Source: Dillenia suffruticosa (Eukaryota > Streptophyta > Magnoliopsida > Dilleniales > Dilleniaceae). Taken from it: DNA of 64,000 nucleotides. Below the pieces are notes generated by a model that saw nothing but the letters and a program-made list of their open reading frames with translations, searched no databases and was not told where the DNA came from. This document shows positions 12,729-24,834 of this stretch, piece by piece (within the stretch, counting starts at the first letter, position 1; the number at the start of each line of letters is the position of its first letter). Location of the stretch: the NCBI GenBank assembly GCA_033439265.1, contig JAVTVX010000031.1:1783501-1847500 (forward strand), read 5' to 3'. The translations under genes and the position numbers were made by a program.

Positions 12729-13316
12729 TTGTACAATCTCACATTTTCTTCATATTTGGCACCACAAAAAAAAAATGTAAGAATATATATATAACTCCCT
12801 AGCATTTTTTTATTTCAAAATTATTCAACGAAGTATTATCAAAACCCAGTAGACTTATTTAATGATATAAATTTTGATTTTATTTTTCGGACTCTGGCAC
12901 TTAAGTTTGATATGCTTTGAAGCCCCGGAGACAGAGTAAAAATTATGGAAGTCCATCAAGCTGTTGCCAATAAATCCTTCCAACAGCTGAACCTCTAATT
13001 TTGCAAATTACGTTTTCTGCAAACGTTTGGGGATTGCCCATCTGGAGATCCACTCAATATGTCAAGCAAGACCTTACCTTTGCAGAGAATCCACATTGTT
13101 GAAGACACCAAAAAAATGACAGAAAGCAGAACAGAATAATAGTATGCGTCTGACAGCAGAGGAATTGACTTAAATCTCCGAGATACATTATACAAAAAAA
13201 TTATATATGTCTAATACAATGATTTACACACATGAATATGCAACTTCAATTGCACGTGGATCTCAATAACTTCTGCTAATTCTTTGAGACATTCTGGAAG
13301 TGTATTCAGTATCTGT
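12729..13316. other. 3' flank of the PPR pseudogene; no feature recognised
   Basis: Presumed former 3' untranslated region and downstream DNA of the minus-strand PPR-DYW gene. Short frames here have no recognisable motif. Confidence 0.4.
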
Positions 13317-13950
13317 TCACCAGTAGTCACCACATGAACATTTTCCATCCTTAAAATGATGGAACCTCCTAACATCTCTGACAATTATCTCCTGCTCCAC
13401 AATCTTAGATATATACTTGGTAACAAAATGACAATCATTGCAAACTCTTAAGTTCTTGGTAACACGAACCGTGGTTCCAGGTGGGGTGTTAAGTATTCCA
13501 AATGCAATTGCCAGTTTTTCACTATGCCTACACTATAGATACTCTTTTTCCTCCTCATTGACGTTGTGAAGAACAAAGGAAGTGCCAGGCACGTACCCTT
13601 CCTTTCTCATCCTCTCCGACAATGTTTCAAGCAAGTTATGGAGCTGCTCACTCTGAGGGTGTGATTCATCCCCAGCCAGAAATTTGTGAACCATGTCCTG
13701 AAATTCTATCCAACTTCCTTTTCGCTCCCAGTTTTTTCATATTCTTCCTATCTTCCATTGCCTTGTCCCAAAGCCCCGCAGATGAGTAAATGTTGGAGAG
13801 TAAAACATAGTGGCTTTCCACATTTGGCTCCAACAGCAGGAGATTCTTGGTTGCGATTTCCCCAAGTTCTACATTGTGATGAATACGACAGGCACCAAGC
13901 AAGCTACTCCATGCTCCATCTTTGTTAAATTCAATGGGAATGGATTGAGG
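13317..13950 (-). pseudogene. PPR-DYW RNA-editing factor gene, C-terminal piece (broken)
   Basis: The minus strand encodes the C-terminus of a plant PLS-class PPR protein. In order there is '[19 protein letters not shown]' and '[18 protein letters not shown]' (E domain), then in another frame '[17 protein letters not shown]' (E+), '[20 protein letters not shown]', '[10 protein letters not shown]' with the HxE and CxxC deaminase-like zinc ligands, and the terminal DYW followed by stop at 13319-13317. These proteins edit C to U in organelle transcripts. Two breaks are visible: a frameshift near 13700-13730 and an in-frame stop just before 'RHSEK' near 13529. The 5' side is cut at about 13950 by the Athila LTR. 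A matching upstream PPR piece lies at 29121-29300. Confidence 0.85.
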
Positions 13951-15214
13951 TGATTGACTAAGAAATAATTAACTAAGATAAATAACTAAATAACTCAAAA
14001 TTAAAAGAATAAAATTCAATGAAAATTCAATTTCTAGCCAAATGAATTACATTCACCTTGATTTCTTGTGATTGATCATCAATCTATTTAAAGATTTCAA
14101 TAAGTCATAAATAAATTAGTTATAGTTATTTAACAAATATCAAACAACCAATTTCTTCTTACTTTATCGATAATTAAAAGAAACTTTTTAATTAACACAC
14201 AACGAGTTTATTTAAATTAGATTATTTAATTATGACATAATTAGACCATCGACAAAGCCATAAGTTTATGTCATTCACCACTATATCAAAACAAATAAAC
14301 AATAACATATTTGCCATTTTAATTGGGAGTAGATTGTTCTACAACTATTAATTATTTGTCACTATTCAATAAATTCTAGAAAATTATAATCGATAGAGTG
14401 TAGAAATTGTATAAATACATATAAGATATTAATTTAATATGTCAAATTAGATCTCACAATCCTGAAAAAAAAATTAAGATTTCAATAACCTTTCAATTAG
14501 AAAATTAATTTAGAAAGAAAACATGGAGAAAAGAAAACTCACAAAATAAATGAAATATTACTGAAATTAATATGCTAGTAAAAGATCTACAGGGATGTGA
14601 CTCTATGCTTAGAACAAGAGTATGCTAGGAAAACCAAGAAGGAATACTATGTATCTTTTTGTAATTGCCAGCTGCCTCCTCTATATGATGAATTTCCTAT
14701 TTTCTAAAAAGTTAAAACCTTATAAACCCTAGGGCAACTGTTAAAATAAATAAAAAGAAGTTCCTCTTACCTAAATAACCTACTTGACTTGTCAAAAATA
14801 TGAACTAACTAAAATAGAAGATTACAAAATTGAAGTTTCCAAAAAAATTCTATCCCTAAATATTAGAAATAAAATAAAAATCTTCGAAATCTTCAATTTT
14901 TCCAATTTAAACTGCATTCTTCTTTGAATTTTCATGCAACCAAAAAAAGGAACATGTAGATTTGGCCTTCAAGAAAATCTTACAATATCTCCTGAGATCC
15001 ACGTGCCCACATGTTAATGTAAGAGCATTGTCGTTCGTTTTTCCATTCCTTATATGATTGCTCCAAATTGGCTCATTTTTCTCCACTTTTCTTCATATGT
15101 CTCCTCCATCAATTCCAACATATCAAATACCATAAATTATAAATATTAGTATAACATCTATTCAAAAATAATATAAAATCAATCATAAATATTACACTAA
15201 TTTATACCCTATCA
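13950..15214 (-). repeat. 3' LTR of the Athila element, outer end deleted
   Basis: Direct repeat of 27648-29120; shared blocks include 'aaaattcaatttctagccaaa', 'gattgttct..aactattaattattt' and 'gatccacgtgcccac'. Its inner end TGATAGGG (minus) directly follows the polypurine tract. Compared with the other copy it lacks roughly the last 150-170 bases, where PPR coding sequence starts instead. Confidence 0.8.
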
Positions 15215-15228
15215 AATTTCCCCACACC
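15215..15228 (-). other. Polypurine tract of the Athila element
   Basis: The minus strand reads GTGTGGGGAAATT immediately before the LTR start TGATAGG. This is the expected plus-strand primer for retrotransposon replication and confirms minus orientation. Confidence 0.75.
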
Positions 15229-15733
15229 TAAATAATATTTGTTCTTAAACATTTCTTCCTCAAATAAATTCAAAACTATTTTGTGAACCAATCTATTTTT
15301 CTTCCAAACTCCCAAACCAACATATGCCATAAAAATCGAAGCGGAAACTTAATCAAAATAACAAGTATTTCATAGTATTTTGGACTAGAAAAGCCATTAC
15401 ATATCCTAACAACTCCTTATGAAATCAAAATTGCAAGGTTAACAATTCAAAATTAAAGGGTTCACTTGAATTCACTCAAAATGAGGTATAGAATAAATAA
15501 ATCACTCAAATTAACACAATGGAATAGTATTACCATAAACTTACAAATATATCAAATTTTCACCACTTAAAAGTTTGAATTCCATGCACAATTGAAAAGT
15601 CTTTCATTTGATTGTAATGGGACTAGGGTTAAAGGTAGGATAAAAGAGTAAAGGGATTTTTAAGAGTCAAAAGTTAACTACACAATTTTTCAATATTGAC
15701 CCCTTTTGCCCCAAACAAACAATACAAAATAAA

Positions 15734-16489
15734 GAGATAATTATATGTCAAGTCCCTAAACTTTACCTTAATTTCACAAATTAGTTCCTGAACTTCAAAA
15801 TGTTACAATATGATCCTCAAACTTTAAAATCGTAACAGATTTAGTTCTTCCGTTACTGATTGAGATAGGCTGGCCATTAATTGCTGACGTAGCAAATGAT
15901 ATAGACATATGGATGATGACGTGGTAGTGCCACGTCATCACAAAAAACATATCATGTTGCCATATCAGCAAGTTGCTAACGTGGCGTGCCACATAAGCAT
16001 GTTGCTAACGTGACGTGCCACGTAAGTAGGGATATCTGGGGATAATTTCATATCTAGTACCTGAACTTTACCCTAATTTCACAAATTAGTTCCTGAACTT
16101 CAAAATGTTACAATAAAGTCCTCAAATTTCTAAAAGCGTAACGGATTTGATCCCTCCATCAAACTAGTTTGTGAAATTAGGGTAAAATTCAAGGATTAGA
16201 TATGAAATTATTCCCAGAAATCCCTACTTACGTGGCATGCCATGTCAGTAACTTGCTGACGTGGCAGCATGATATGTTTTTTGTGATGACGTAACTTGCC
16301 ACATCATCATCCATACATCTATGTCATTTGTCATGTCAGCAATTAATGGCCAGCATATCTCCGTTAGTAACGGAATGACCAAATCTGTTACGATTTTGAA
16401 GTTTGAGGATCATATTATAGCATTTTGAAGTTCAGTGACTAATTTGTTAAATTGAGGTAAAGTTTAGTGACTTGACATGTAATTATCTC
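15734..16489. mobile_element. Fold-back / MULE-type MITE with long terminal inverted repeats
   Basis: The left end GAGATAATTATATGTCAAGT and the right end (reverse complement GAGATAATTACATGTCAAGT) are near-identical, and the similarity continues inward for some 270 bases: 'cctaaactttacct', 'ttagt..ctgaacttcaaaatg', 'atcctcaaactt', 'cgtaacagattt', 'ggccattaattgctgac', 'gatgatgacgt'. An inner tandem repeat of the 'ctgaactttaccctaatttcac' block lies near 16065. Flanks CAAAATAAA and (after one base) CCAAATAAA agree at 8 of 9 positions, compatible with a 9-bp Mutator-type duplication. No transposase is encoded. It is nested in the Athila interior. Confidence 0.8.
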
Positions 16490-17499
16490 ACCAAATAAAT
16501 GTTTTGTTGCTATCTAAATGCTTTTCATCAACAGTTTTCTCTCATTTCCATCAATGAGATGTGAATGAATGGAATTTCAACAAAATATATCACTTTTCTT
16601 TCTCCTCTTTTTCCTTTTTTCTCTTTTTTTTTTGCTGCTTTTAACACTTCTCTCTCTCTCTCTATAAACAATCTCCTAATAAAGAATAACCAAGACTCAA
16701 GCTACTTTTTTTCTTGCATAATCACAAAGTCCATTTTCATTTCATATCAATGAAAACATCAAAATCAAGGTTCCAATCACCATCTTGCCCTTGAGACAAA
16801 CAAATAACCAAAACCATGCAATTAACTACATATACATTTGGTACAAGGGTTTGAAAAGAATGCCAAATTAAGAGATAAAAGGTTATTTGTTATATTGAGG
16901 TGATTATAAAAGAAGAAAAAGGATTATAGGCTCAATTTGGTTAACTATGGGTTTTGAAGTCAAGGTACGGATTTTTATGAAAGCCAAAAATGGGTAAAAC
17001 CTAGGTGCTTTTGCCACTTCAATGCACGAATTCAAAAATGTGGTCTTAACATGCATAACAAAACAAATTCTAGAATGTCTAATCAAGTATGATAATCATT
17101 TAGCAAGAAAATCAATCTCGAGTACAAAAAATGAATTTGCAATGTTACATATTTATCTTTCAAAGAAAACTATTAAAAACAAGAACAGCCGTTACAAACA
17201 CAAAAACCACTAATACAAACCATTTCTCATAAATCTCCTGCCAACCACATAGCACACATCAGCTTAAAAATCTCAAAATTTATTTTAGTTTTTTTTTATA
17301 AAATAAATCTTAAACTATTGTAGAAAATCAAGTATACTGTCAAGAACAAAAGTACCTAACATCCCCGCACACCTAAATTATACGTTGTCCCGAATGTATA
17401 CTAGATTTAGAGAGAAAGAATGAATGAAACCAATTCAAGTAAAACAAAAAGAAAAACAAAGAAATAAAAGAATAAGGTAGAATAATACTCCCTTAGGGT
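16490..17499. other. Athila 3' non-coding region
   Basis: AT-rich, with a small pyrimidine tract near 16590-16665; no coding signal recognised. Confidence 0.4.
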
Positions 17500-18780
17500 G
17501 GAGGTGGGAAATGAGGAACAAATCCAATGGACTCAAAATAGGCCATCACATTCTTCTATAGTCGAGACAGACGTTCATCCATCGCTTGCAACGGGTTCAC
17601 CGGATGGTGGCCTACGGGAGAAGGAGGTGCCTTTCTTTGTTCTAAAGTACCAGCATGATGGAGAGTGGACTTTTCCCGGCGTTCACCCAATGGATTAAAA
17701 GAATAATAACCATTTGAAACAGAGATAATACCCATCCAAGCTAAGCAATCAATATTAAGAGGGTCTATGGTACATGCTAAATGTAGATCATGATTGTTTA
17801 AATCAAAAATACCCAAATTCATAGCTAAATGAGTAATAAGGATTGCCAAAATAAAAGGTCACTCCATTTGGTTCACATATGATTGAAATTGAGAAATTAC
17901 CTAATACCCAAAATTGACCCTTTGATTTGTGATCATGCACCACAAGATAACAATTCAGGTTTAGTACAAATTGCAGAACTATCCTTTTGTTCTGAAAAAC
18001 TAAAAGTTAAAACCTATGGATTACTTGTAAAGCATGATCCTTTAAGTTACTACCCTTAAAGTGACTAGGATGGTAACTTGTGAATCGACAAATAACTCAA
18101 ACCATATATTGACATTTGTTGTATTAAATTGGGGTGTGAAATCACAAATGCAATTTAGATATGTAAAGGACTGAACTTGACTCGAACAAATTAACGCCAA
18201 AACAATATTAAATTCAGTCAATGACATGTTAATTGAATAATTCATTAGTTGGAATGCAATTAACCTAGGAATGTCTGCATTGAAGTCATTAAGTGTGTAA
18301 AAGTTGAATGTAGCAAAGAACTCATATGTTACAAATAATGAGTAATCTTATCAGTGATTCCTAGGGTGTTTCCAAAGATAACATATGCATATACTTGTAG
18401 GGAATAATGGAACAAGCAGAGACTTCAGCATACCTTTTTCTTGCTTCGACTATGAGAAGCAGAAGCTCCTTTTGAGTTACGTTTGGGAAGGGGGAAGTAT
18501 GGATTTCCTTATTACAATCCGAGATCAAACATGAGAGGGTTTCGGTGGTGAGGAAGATGGTTTGACTGTTTGAGGGGTTGGTTCAACTGTTGTGGGCTCT
18601 AGATTGGACGGTGACCTACAACTTCTTGAAACTACTGGAGATGGTATTCTGCGGCTGCAAGAAGATGGGTGAACTAGTGATGGAGGCGACAACTGAGAGG
18701 ATGAGGCCATCATAAGCGCTAGAAGAGACGAAGGGGTTTCGTCACTATCAGAAGATAAAGAGATGTGATTCGGCATGGGA
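17500..18780 (-). pseudogene. Remnant of the third (env-position) ORF of the Athila element
   Basis: Between integrase and 3' LTR, where Athila elements carry an additional ORF, the minus strand has a Ser/Pro-rich start (MPNHISLSSDSDETPSS, 18776-18525). Further on come fragments such as 'MSLTEFNIVLALICSSQVQS' (about 18230) and 'AILITHLAMNLGIFDLNNHD' (17849-17770), in different frames. The composition and order resemble the hypothetical third ORF found in this lineage, but I recognise no domain with certainty. It is broken by stops and shifts. Confidence 0.4.
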
Positions 18781-19729
18781 GGACGCGGACCGGAGGGCTA
18801 TCGATCATGGAGGCCGTAGTGGTGTTTAGGCACTTGTTTCCTCCGCATGGTCATCGACGGCAAGGAGGATTGGCTGAGGGAGTTGAAGCAACACTGCGAT
18901 GGTAGAGAGAGAAAGGGGGCAATAGAAACCCTAGAAGGAAAATCGGAAAGAATTAGAAAAAAAAATAAGTTTCCCCTTTTTCATTTTAACTTTATCTCTC
19001 TCTCTCTCTCCATTTTTTTTGTGGAGGTAGTAACGAAATTTGTTTAGAGCATCGGCACGCCTTAAACTTTGAGCACTTCTTCCCATTTTCTAAAGATAGT
19101 CCTTGAACCCCCTTTTAAGTGGTAGTAGTGAAACTTTGGTAAAGCGTAGACATGCTTTAACGCTAGAGTACTTCTATCCTCTCTTTAAAACATTCCGGAT
19201 TATGGACAGAAATGAAATTCTGTTAAGACATGGACACGCATTAACTCGAGAACACTTCTATTTCTTCTAAAATTAACTCTTTGCATTCTTCAACTTTCAT
19301 GTGAGCATGCACTAAATTTGGAACAATTCTGGTCATCAAAATTTTCAATTTTTATTCACCTATAAAATACCATCAAAATGAAAGCTAAATCAAATCAACA
19401 AAAATAAATATTAAATAGAAATTATAAAAACATTGAGTTGCCTCCCAATAAGTGCATTTATTTAATGTTCTTGGCTCGTCATGGACTTCTTGTCTCATCC
19501 TTTAACATAAATAGGGTATGTCAGATTAATCTCCTCCCAGTGGAAACATCAATACCTTCAATAAAAGATTTGAGTCATGGCCATTAATCTAAAAAATCTT
19601 GTTAGTTTCAAGGTTTTGAATTTTAATTGCACCATATGAAGAGATGCTTACAATAATATACGAACCCGTCCAACGAGACTTAAGCTTACTCGACATGAGT
19701 TTCAATCTAGAGTTATAGAGGAGAACTTT
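18781..19729. other. Athila spacer between integrase and third ORF
   Basis: A repeated phrase ('catcggcacgcctt..a', 'gcgtagacatgctttaacg', 'acatggacacgcattaac') occurs at about 19049, 19142 and 19222, that is three times at 80-90 base spacing with an intervening 'gaa/gagcacttcta' phrase. This is a degenerate repeat. No coding domain was found. Confidence 0.4.
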
Positions 19730-19866
19730 TTGCCCCACCACAAATTGTTTTCAATGCAAGAACTTATCACAGAGGTATTTGGTTCGCTCCTTATACATTC
19801 TTGGATTGTCATATGCCCCAAGCTGAATTTCCTCCAATTCTTGAAGCTAAAATTTCCTCTCAATTC

Positions 19867-20834
19867 CTACTGCCTTTGCATCCAAATTACATTGTTTGAC
19901 AGCCCAAATGCCTTGTGTTCGAGCTTAACTGGAAAGTGACATAACTTGTCAAAGACTAGCCAATAAGATGACATCTCGATTGAAGTTTTGTAAGCTATCT
20001 TATTGGCCCATAAAGCATCTTCTAAGCATAAACTTTGATCTTTACGGTTAATATTTACTATTTTCTCCAAGATACTCTTGATCTCTATCTTTGAAACTTT
20101 GGCTTGCCTATTTATTTGTGGATGATAAGTTGTAGTTACATGGTGATTCACACCATATTTTTGCATTAAGGTTTCTACCGTTTTATTACAATAGTGAATA
20201 CCTTGGTCGCTGATGATGACTTTGGGAACCCCAAACCTACTAAAAATGTTAAATTTACAAAACCCTACAACAATCTTAGTATCATTTGTTCGAGCACTTT
20301 TGTTTCTATCCATTTGGAAGCATAATCAATAGCAAACAATATTTATAAATGACCAAAAGAGATAAGAAAGGGATCCATGAAATCCATACCCCAAATATCA
20401 AAGATTTCACAAATTAAATTGGGGTTTTGTGCCATCTCATCTCTCAAGGATATGTTAACAACCTTTTGACATTTTTCACAACTTTTACAAAAATAGCATG
20501 CATCCCCAAAGATTGTGTCCCAACAAAAACAACTATATAAGATTTTCTTAACTGTTCTCTTCAGGCTAAAATGTCCACCGTATGCATGAGTATGACAATA
20601 AATGAGTATGGATTGAATTTCATCATTCAGAACACATCAACAAATAACTTGGTCTGACCCAATTTTCCACAAATATAGTTCATCCCAAATGTAGTACTTA
20701 GAGTCACTGCTAATCTTATTCTTTTGTGGAATGGTCAATTCATGTTGTATATTACCTGTGACTAGAAAATTGACTATGTTAGCAAACCAAGGGTTCTTTA
20801 CCTCCCTTAAATTGAAAAGCAAATAGCTGCTCAT
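19867..20834 (-). pseudogene. Athila integrase (degenerate)
   Basis: Upstream part near 20834-20460 has a zinc-binding-like segment ('YYIWDELYLWKIGSDQVI'), and the core at 20313-19870 contains '[20 protein letters not shown]' and '[13 protein letters not shown]', the second Asp and the conserved HPQ..GQ..E region of Gypsy integrases. The family glutamate falls in the 'SKIEIK' segment. Stops between the two segments prevent a single reading frame. Confidence 0.75.
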
Positions 20835-21399
20835 TCGAGAATGTCTCGAATATGGGCATCTTTTCCTCTTCTCGCATTAGCCGGCTGAGGTGATCCACTA
20901 CCAAATTTTCGGAACCCTTTTGGTCCCTTATTTCCCAATCGAACTCTTGCAGTTGCAAGATCTAACAAATAAGTCATGATTTTGATTCCTAATTCAAAAG
21001 AAAGTACTTCAATGCTGCATGATTAGGATAAACATCAACCTTAAAGCCCAATGAATAAGAAATAAATCTTTCAAAAGCAAAGACTATGACAAGAAGCTCC
21101 TTCTCCATTGTGGTTTAGTTGCATTGGGCTAGATTGAGTGTCTTTGAGGTGTAGTAAATGGCATGAGATTGCTTCCCCTCTCTTTGTCCAAGAATAGCTC
21201 GCACAACATAGTGGCTAGCATCGCACGTCAACTTAAATGGTAGATTCCAATTAGGTAGCTACAAAATTGGTGTTGAATTTAACAAAGTTTTCAATTTGTT
21301 CAAGGTCATCTTATACTCTTCTCCAAAATCAAATGGAGCATTGTTTTTCAGTAATCTTGAAAGTGGTTGAGCTATTTTTGAAAAGTCTTTGATGAATTT
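20835..21399 (-). pseudogene. Athila RNase H region (degenerate)
   Basis: Located between reverse transcriptase and integrase. The minus strand reads pieces such as 'GQREGKQSHAIYYTSKTL' and 'EKELLVIVFAFERFISYSLG' around 21200-21020, typical of Gypsy RNase H, in a frame interrupted by stops. Confidence 0.6.
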
Positions 21400-22160
21400 T
21401 TAGTAAAAACCTGCATGATCAAGAAAATTACAAACTTCCCGCACATTAGTAAGATACGATAAATTCGCAATCAAATCAATCTTGGCCTCATCAACCCTAA
21501 TGCCTCTTGATGATATTACATGACTTAACACTATCCTCTTCTTGACAATAAAATGACATTTCTCATAATTAAGGACTAAGTTAATGTCAATACATCTCTT
21601 AAGAACCTTACACAAATTGTCTAGATATTGATTGAATGGACTCTATACACCATAAAATCATCTATGAAATTTTCGATGTAATTTTCAATTAAATCAGAAA
21701 AAATATTCATGATGCATCTTTGAAATGTTCCCGGTACATTACAAAGACCAAAGAACATCCTACGATATGCAAATGTTCCAAATGGGCAAGTAAAAGTGGT
21801 CTTTTTTTTATCCTCTTGGACTACAACTATTTGGTAATATCCTAAATACACATCCAAGAAACAGAAAAACAATTTGCATACTAACCTTTTTAACATTTGG
21901 TCGATGAAAGGTAAAGGAAAATGGTCTTTCCTAGTGCCTGTATTTAGTTTCCTAAAATCAATACACATTTGTCACCCCGTTTGTAACCTCATTGGAATGA
22001 ATTCATTATTCTCATGCTTCACCCATTGGAATCCACTCTTTTTGGGAACTACATGGACCGAACTCACCAATTGACTATCAGAAATAAGATAAATAAACCC
22101 TAACTCTAATAGTTTTAAAATTTCTTTCAAAACAAACTCTTTCATGGCAGGATACAATTT
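21400..22160 (-). pseudogene. Athila reverse transcriptase (degenerate)
   Basis: In order: 'VKEILKLLELGFIY..SDSQ' type start at 22157-21972, 'MCIDFRKLNTGTRKDHFPLP' at 21968, 'DVYLGYYQI', 'KTTFTCPFGTFAYRRMFFGL', and 'FIDDFMVY' in the YxDD position (about 21660), then the thumb/connection region 'HLCKVLKRCI' to 'LSHVISSRGI' at 21615-21480. Two breaks split the domain into three frames (near 21970 and 21618). Confidence 0.85.
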
Positions 22161-22787
22161 GCGTTAAAGTTCTCTTACCGGTTTGAAGTCGGGCTAGAGT
22201 AAAATTTGGTGCATGTACACAAAAGGGTTTATACATTTGATATCTGCCAAGGTCCATCCAATGGCCATTTTATACTCCATTAGCGCCCGCATCAAACTCC
22301 CTTCTTAACTCTCGGTTAGGCCTTTTGCTATGATCACCAGCAAAGTCTCATCTTCACCCAAATATGCATACTTTAGATGTTCGGGTAAGGGATTCAACGT
22401 GGGTTTTAGGGCTTGCACTATAGAAGGAAGAATTCTTTCATTAGAAGGAAGTAAAGGTAGAAAATTACTTGCAAACCTGTGGGGCAGCTCCGATGTGGAC
22501 TACAAAGCCATGAAAGCTTCCTTTGTTTTTTTGTCTTGAGTCACTTTCATATCTTTATCTGTCCATCCCTTTTTCAGCACAAGATTATGCTTATCAAGTA
22601 TCAAATTTTGTTCAAAATTCTCATGCACTATTGAATCAATTATGCAACATGAAAATAGATTCCGAATCATTGGGGTATCATTTAGTATCAAAAATATTGG
22701 ACATGACAATTTCACCATCAAACTCAAATGACAAGGTTCTTAAATCTATATCAAACTTGGTTTTTTCTATTTTCATGAAAGGCTTAC

Positions 22788-23228
22788 CTAACAATATGAG
22801 AACAGGAATTGATGACATGTATCATCCATGTCGATTATAAAAAAATCAGTAGGAAAAATTAACTCATTAACCTTAACCAAGAGATCCTCAATGATTCTCT
22901 CGAGGTATGAATTGGACCCATCAACTAACTGTATAATGATATTGATCTCTTTCAAAGGTCCTAAATTTAAATACCTAAATATGGTTAAGGGCATGACATT
23001 TATGGAAGCATCTAGATCAAGCATTGCCTTTTCGAATCTTTTATCACATATGATGATTGGTATGGTAAACATACATGGATCCTTACACTCTGGAGGCAAT
23101 TTTCTTTGGACGACAACCAAGACATTCTCACTAACAATAATTTTGTCACTGCCCTCCAACTTCATTTTTCTAGTGCATAATTCTTTAAGAAATTTCACGT
23201 ACTTCAGCATTTTGTCGGATGGCTTCAA
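22788..23228 (-). pseudogene. Athila protease-region fragment
   Basis: A 146-codon open frame contains 'YVKFLKELCTRKMKL', 'VVVQRKLPPECKDP', 'AMLDLDASINVMPLTIF' (the DxGA protease motif is altered to DLDAS) and 'VNELIFPTDFFIIDMDD'. This pattern is diagnostic for the Athila lineage. The frame is lost on both sides. Confidence 0.85.
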
Positions 23229-24830
23229 CTAGAGGGATATTTTTCTCCACTTTTTGAAAAGTTTCCCAGATTTCTTTCTCGTCATCTTGTTTCTTGGAGC
23301 CTGCAAACCTACCGGGAAAAGGGGAGGAATAGTTAGTTTTGAATTTGACTTATTGGGTACCTCACTTACCTTTCTTATTGTAGTTTCAAGAGACATTGTT
23401 TCTATTTTGCATTTTCCTCTTTTCATGCCTCTTTTGGTGAAGAACTCTGTACCTCTCTTCCACTTCTGAACAGTATAGCATGCATTCTCCTTTAGATTAA
23501 CTTCAACTTGAGAAGGCAACTTTCCATGGTTAATTTCGATTTTACTTATTGCTGTTGCCATTTGTGATACTTGGATATCGAGATTTTGAACACTTGCTCT
23601 TGTTTCTTGTTGGAACTTTTGCATGTCTTGCATAAAATTTTTTACAAGATCTTCAAAGGTTGCTCCTCTATTTTGTAGAGGTTGTTGTTGCCGGAATGGC
23701 AGTCTTTCATAGGATTGCTGTGAAATTCCTTGCGGTTTTGCCCTATAGCTTAGATTCGGATGGTCTCTCCAACCTTAGTTGTAGATTTTGAGTAATAATC
23801 ATATTTTCTTTGGTACTATCCTAAAAATCCACCTACAATATTCAATTGTTCGTTAGACTATTCTTGAAGCATAGGGCACTTGTGAGTTGGGTGATCCACA
23901 TTCGAGCAAATTCCACATGCCCTCACTTGTTGTACCTGTCCTACAACCAACCTTTCCATAATAGAAACTAAAGCATCTAACTTATAATCAAGAGAAGAAA
24001 CACTTACCTCATTGACTCTTTCTAGGAAATCATGCCTTCCTCCAAACTATTGTGTGTTTGTTGCCATATTGGAGATCAAATTTCATGCTTCCTTTAGTGT
24101 TTTGTTTATCATTGCACCACCGCTTGCTGCATCAATCATATTTCTCTCTATCGACAAAAGGCCTTCATAAAAGTATTGGATGAGTGGCTATTCAAGAATT
24201 TGATGTCGCGGACAACTTGCATAAATCCGATTGAATCTTTTCCAATATTCTTACAAAGTCTCTCTACCAAAGTGTCTTATATAACAAATTTTTTTCAAAT
24301 ATTTCTACACGAGAAGCTGAAAAAAAATTTCTCCAAAAATAATCTTTTCAAATCATTCCAATTAGTAATAGAGTCAAAAGGTAAATAAAATAATCAATCC
24401 TTAGTCTTGTCTACTAAAGAGAATGGAAAGAACCTTAACTTCAATTGCTTCTCGGTTACATCTTGCGGTCTCATTATAAAACACATGATATGAAACCTTA
24501 AGATGCTTATTGGGATCTTCTCCTGCAAGTCCATGAAATTTAGAAAGTAAGTGAATAAAACCTGATTTTAATTCAAAAGGAGTCTCAATTTCAGAAAAAT
24601 TAACGAGCTAACTCTCTTAAAGTTCTTGGTGCGTCCATGTTCTCTTCCTTGATGGGTTGCTCCTCGCTCTCACTAGAAAATTCCTGCAAGTCCTCTTCCA
24701 AATTAAGTTAAAGCAATTTAGATGTGATTTGTTTTGTTTGCTTCGTCTCTTTTGTAAGTCTCCGAACCATTTTCTCAATCTCCAAGTCAAATACTAATTC
24801 ACCTATATGAGAAGAATGAGGCATATACCA
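23229..24830 (-). pseudogene. Athila gag (degenerate, N-terminal side cut by solo LTR)
   Basis: Minus-strand fragments include 'MIDAASGGAMINKTLKEA' (about 24130), 'NLISNMATNTQ', the zinc-finger-like 'CGICSNVDHPTHKCPMLQE' (about 23920-23860) and the C-terminal 'SVQNLDIQVSQMATAISKIE' (23600-23540). Stops occur between them. The frame reaches the solo LTR inserted at 24834. Confidence 0.75.
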
Positions 24831-24834
24831 AAAA

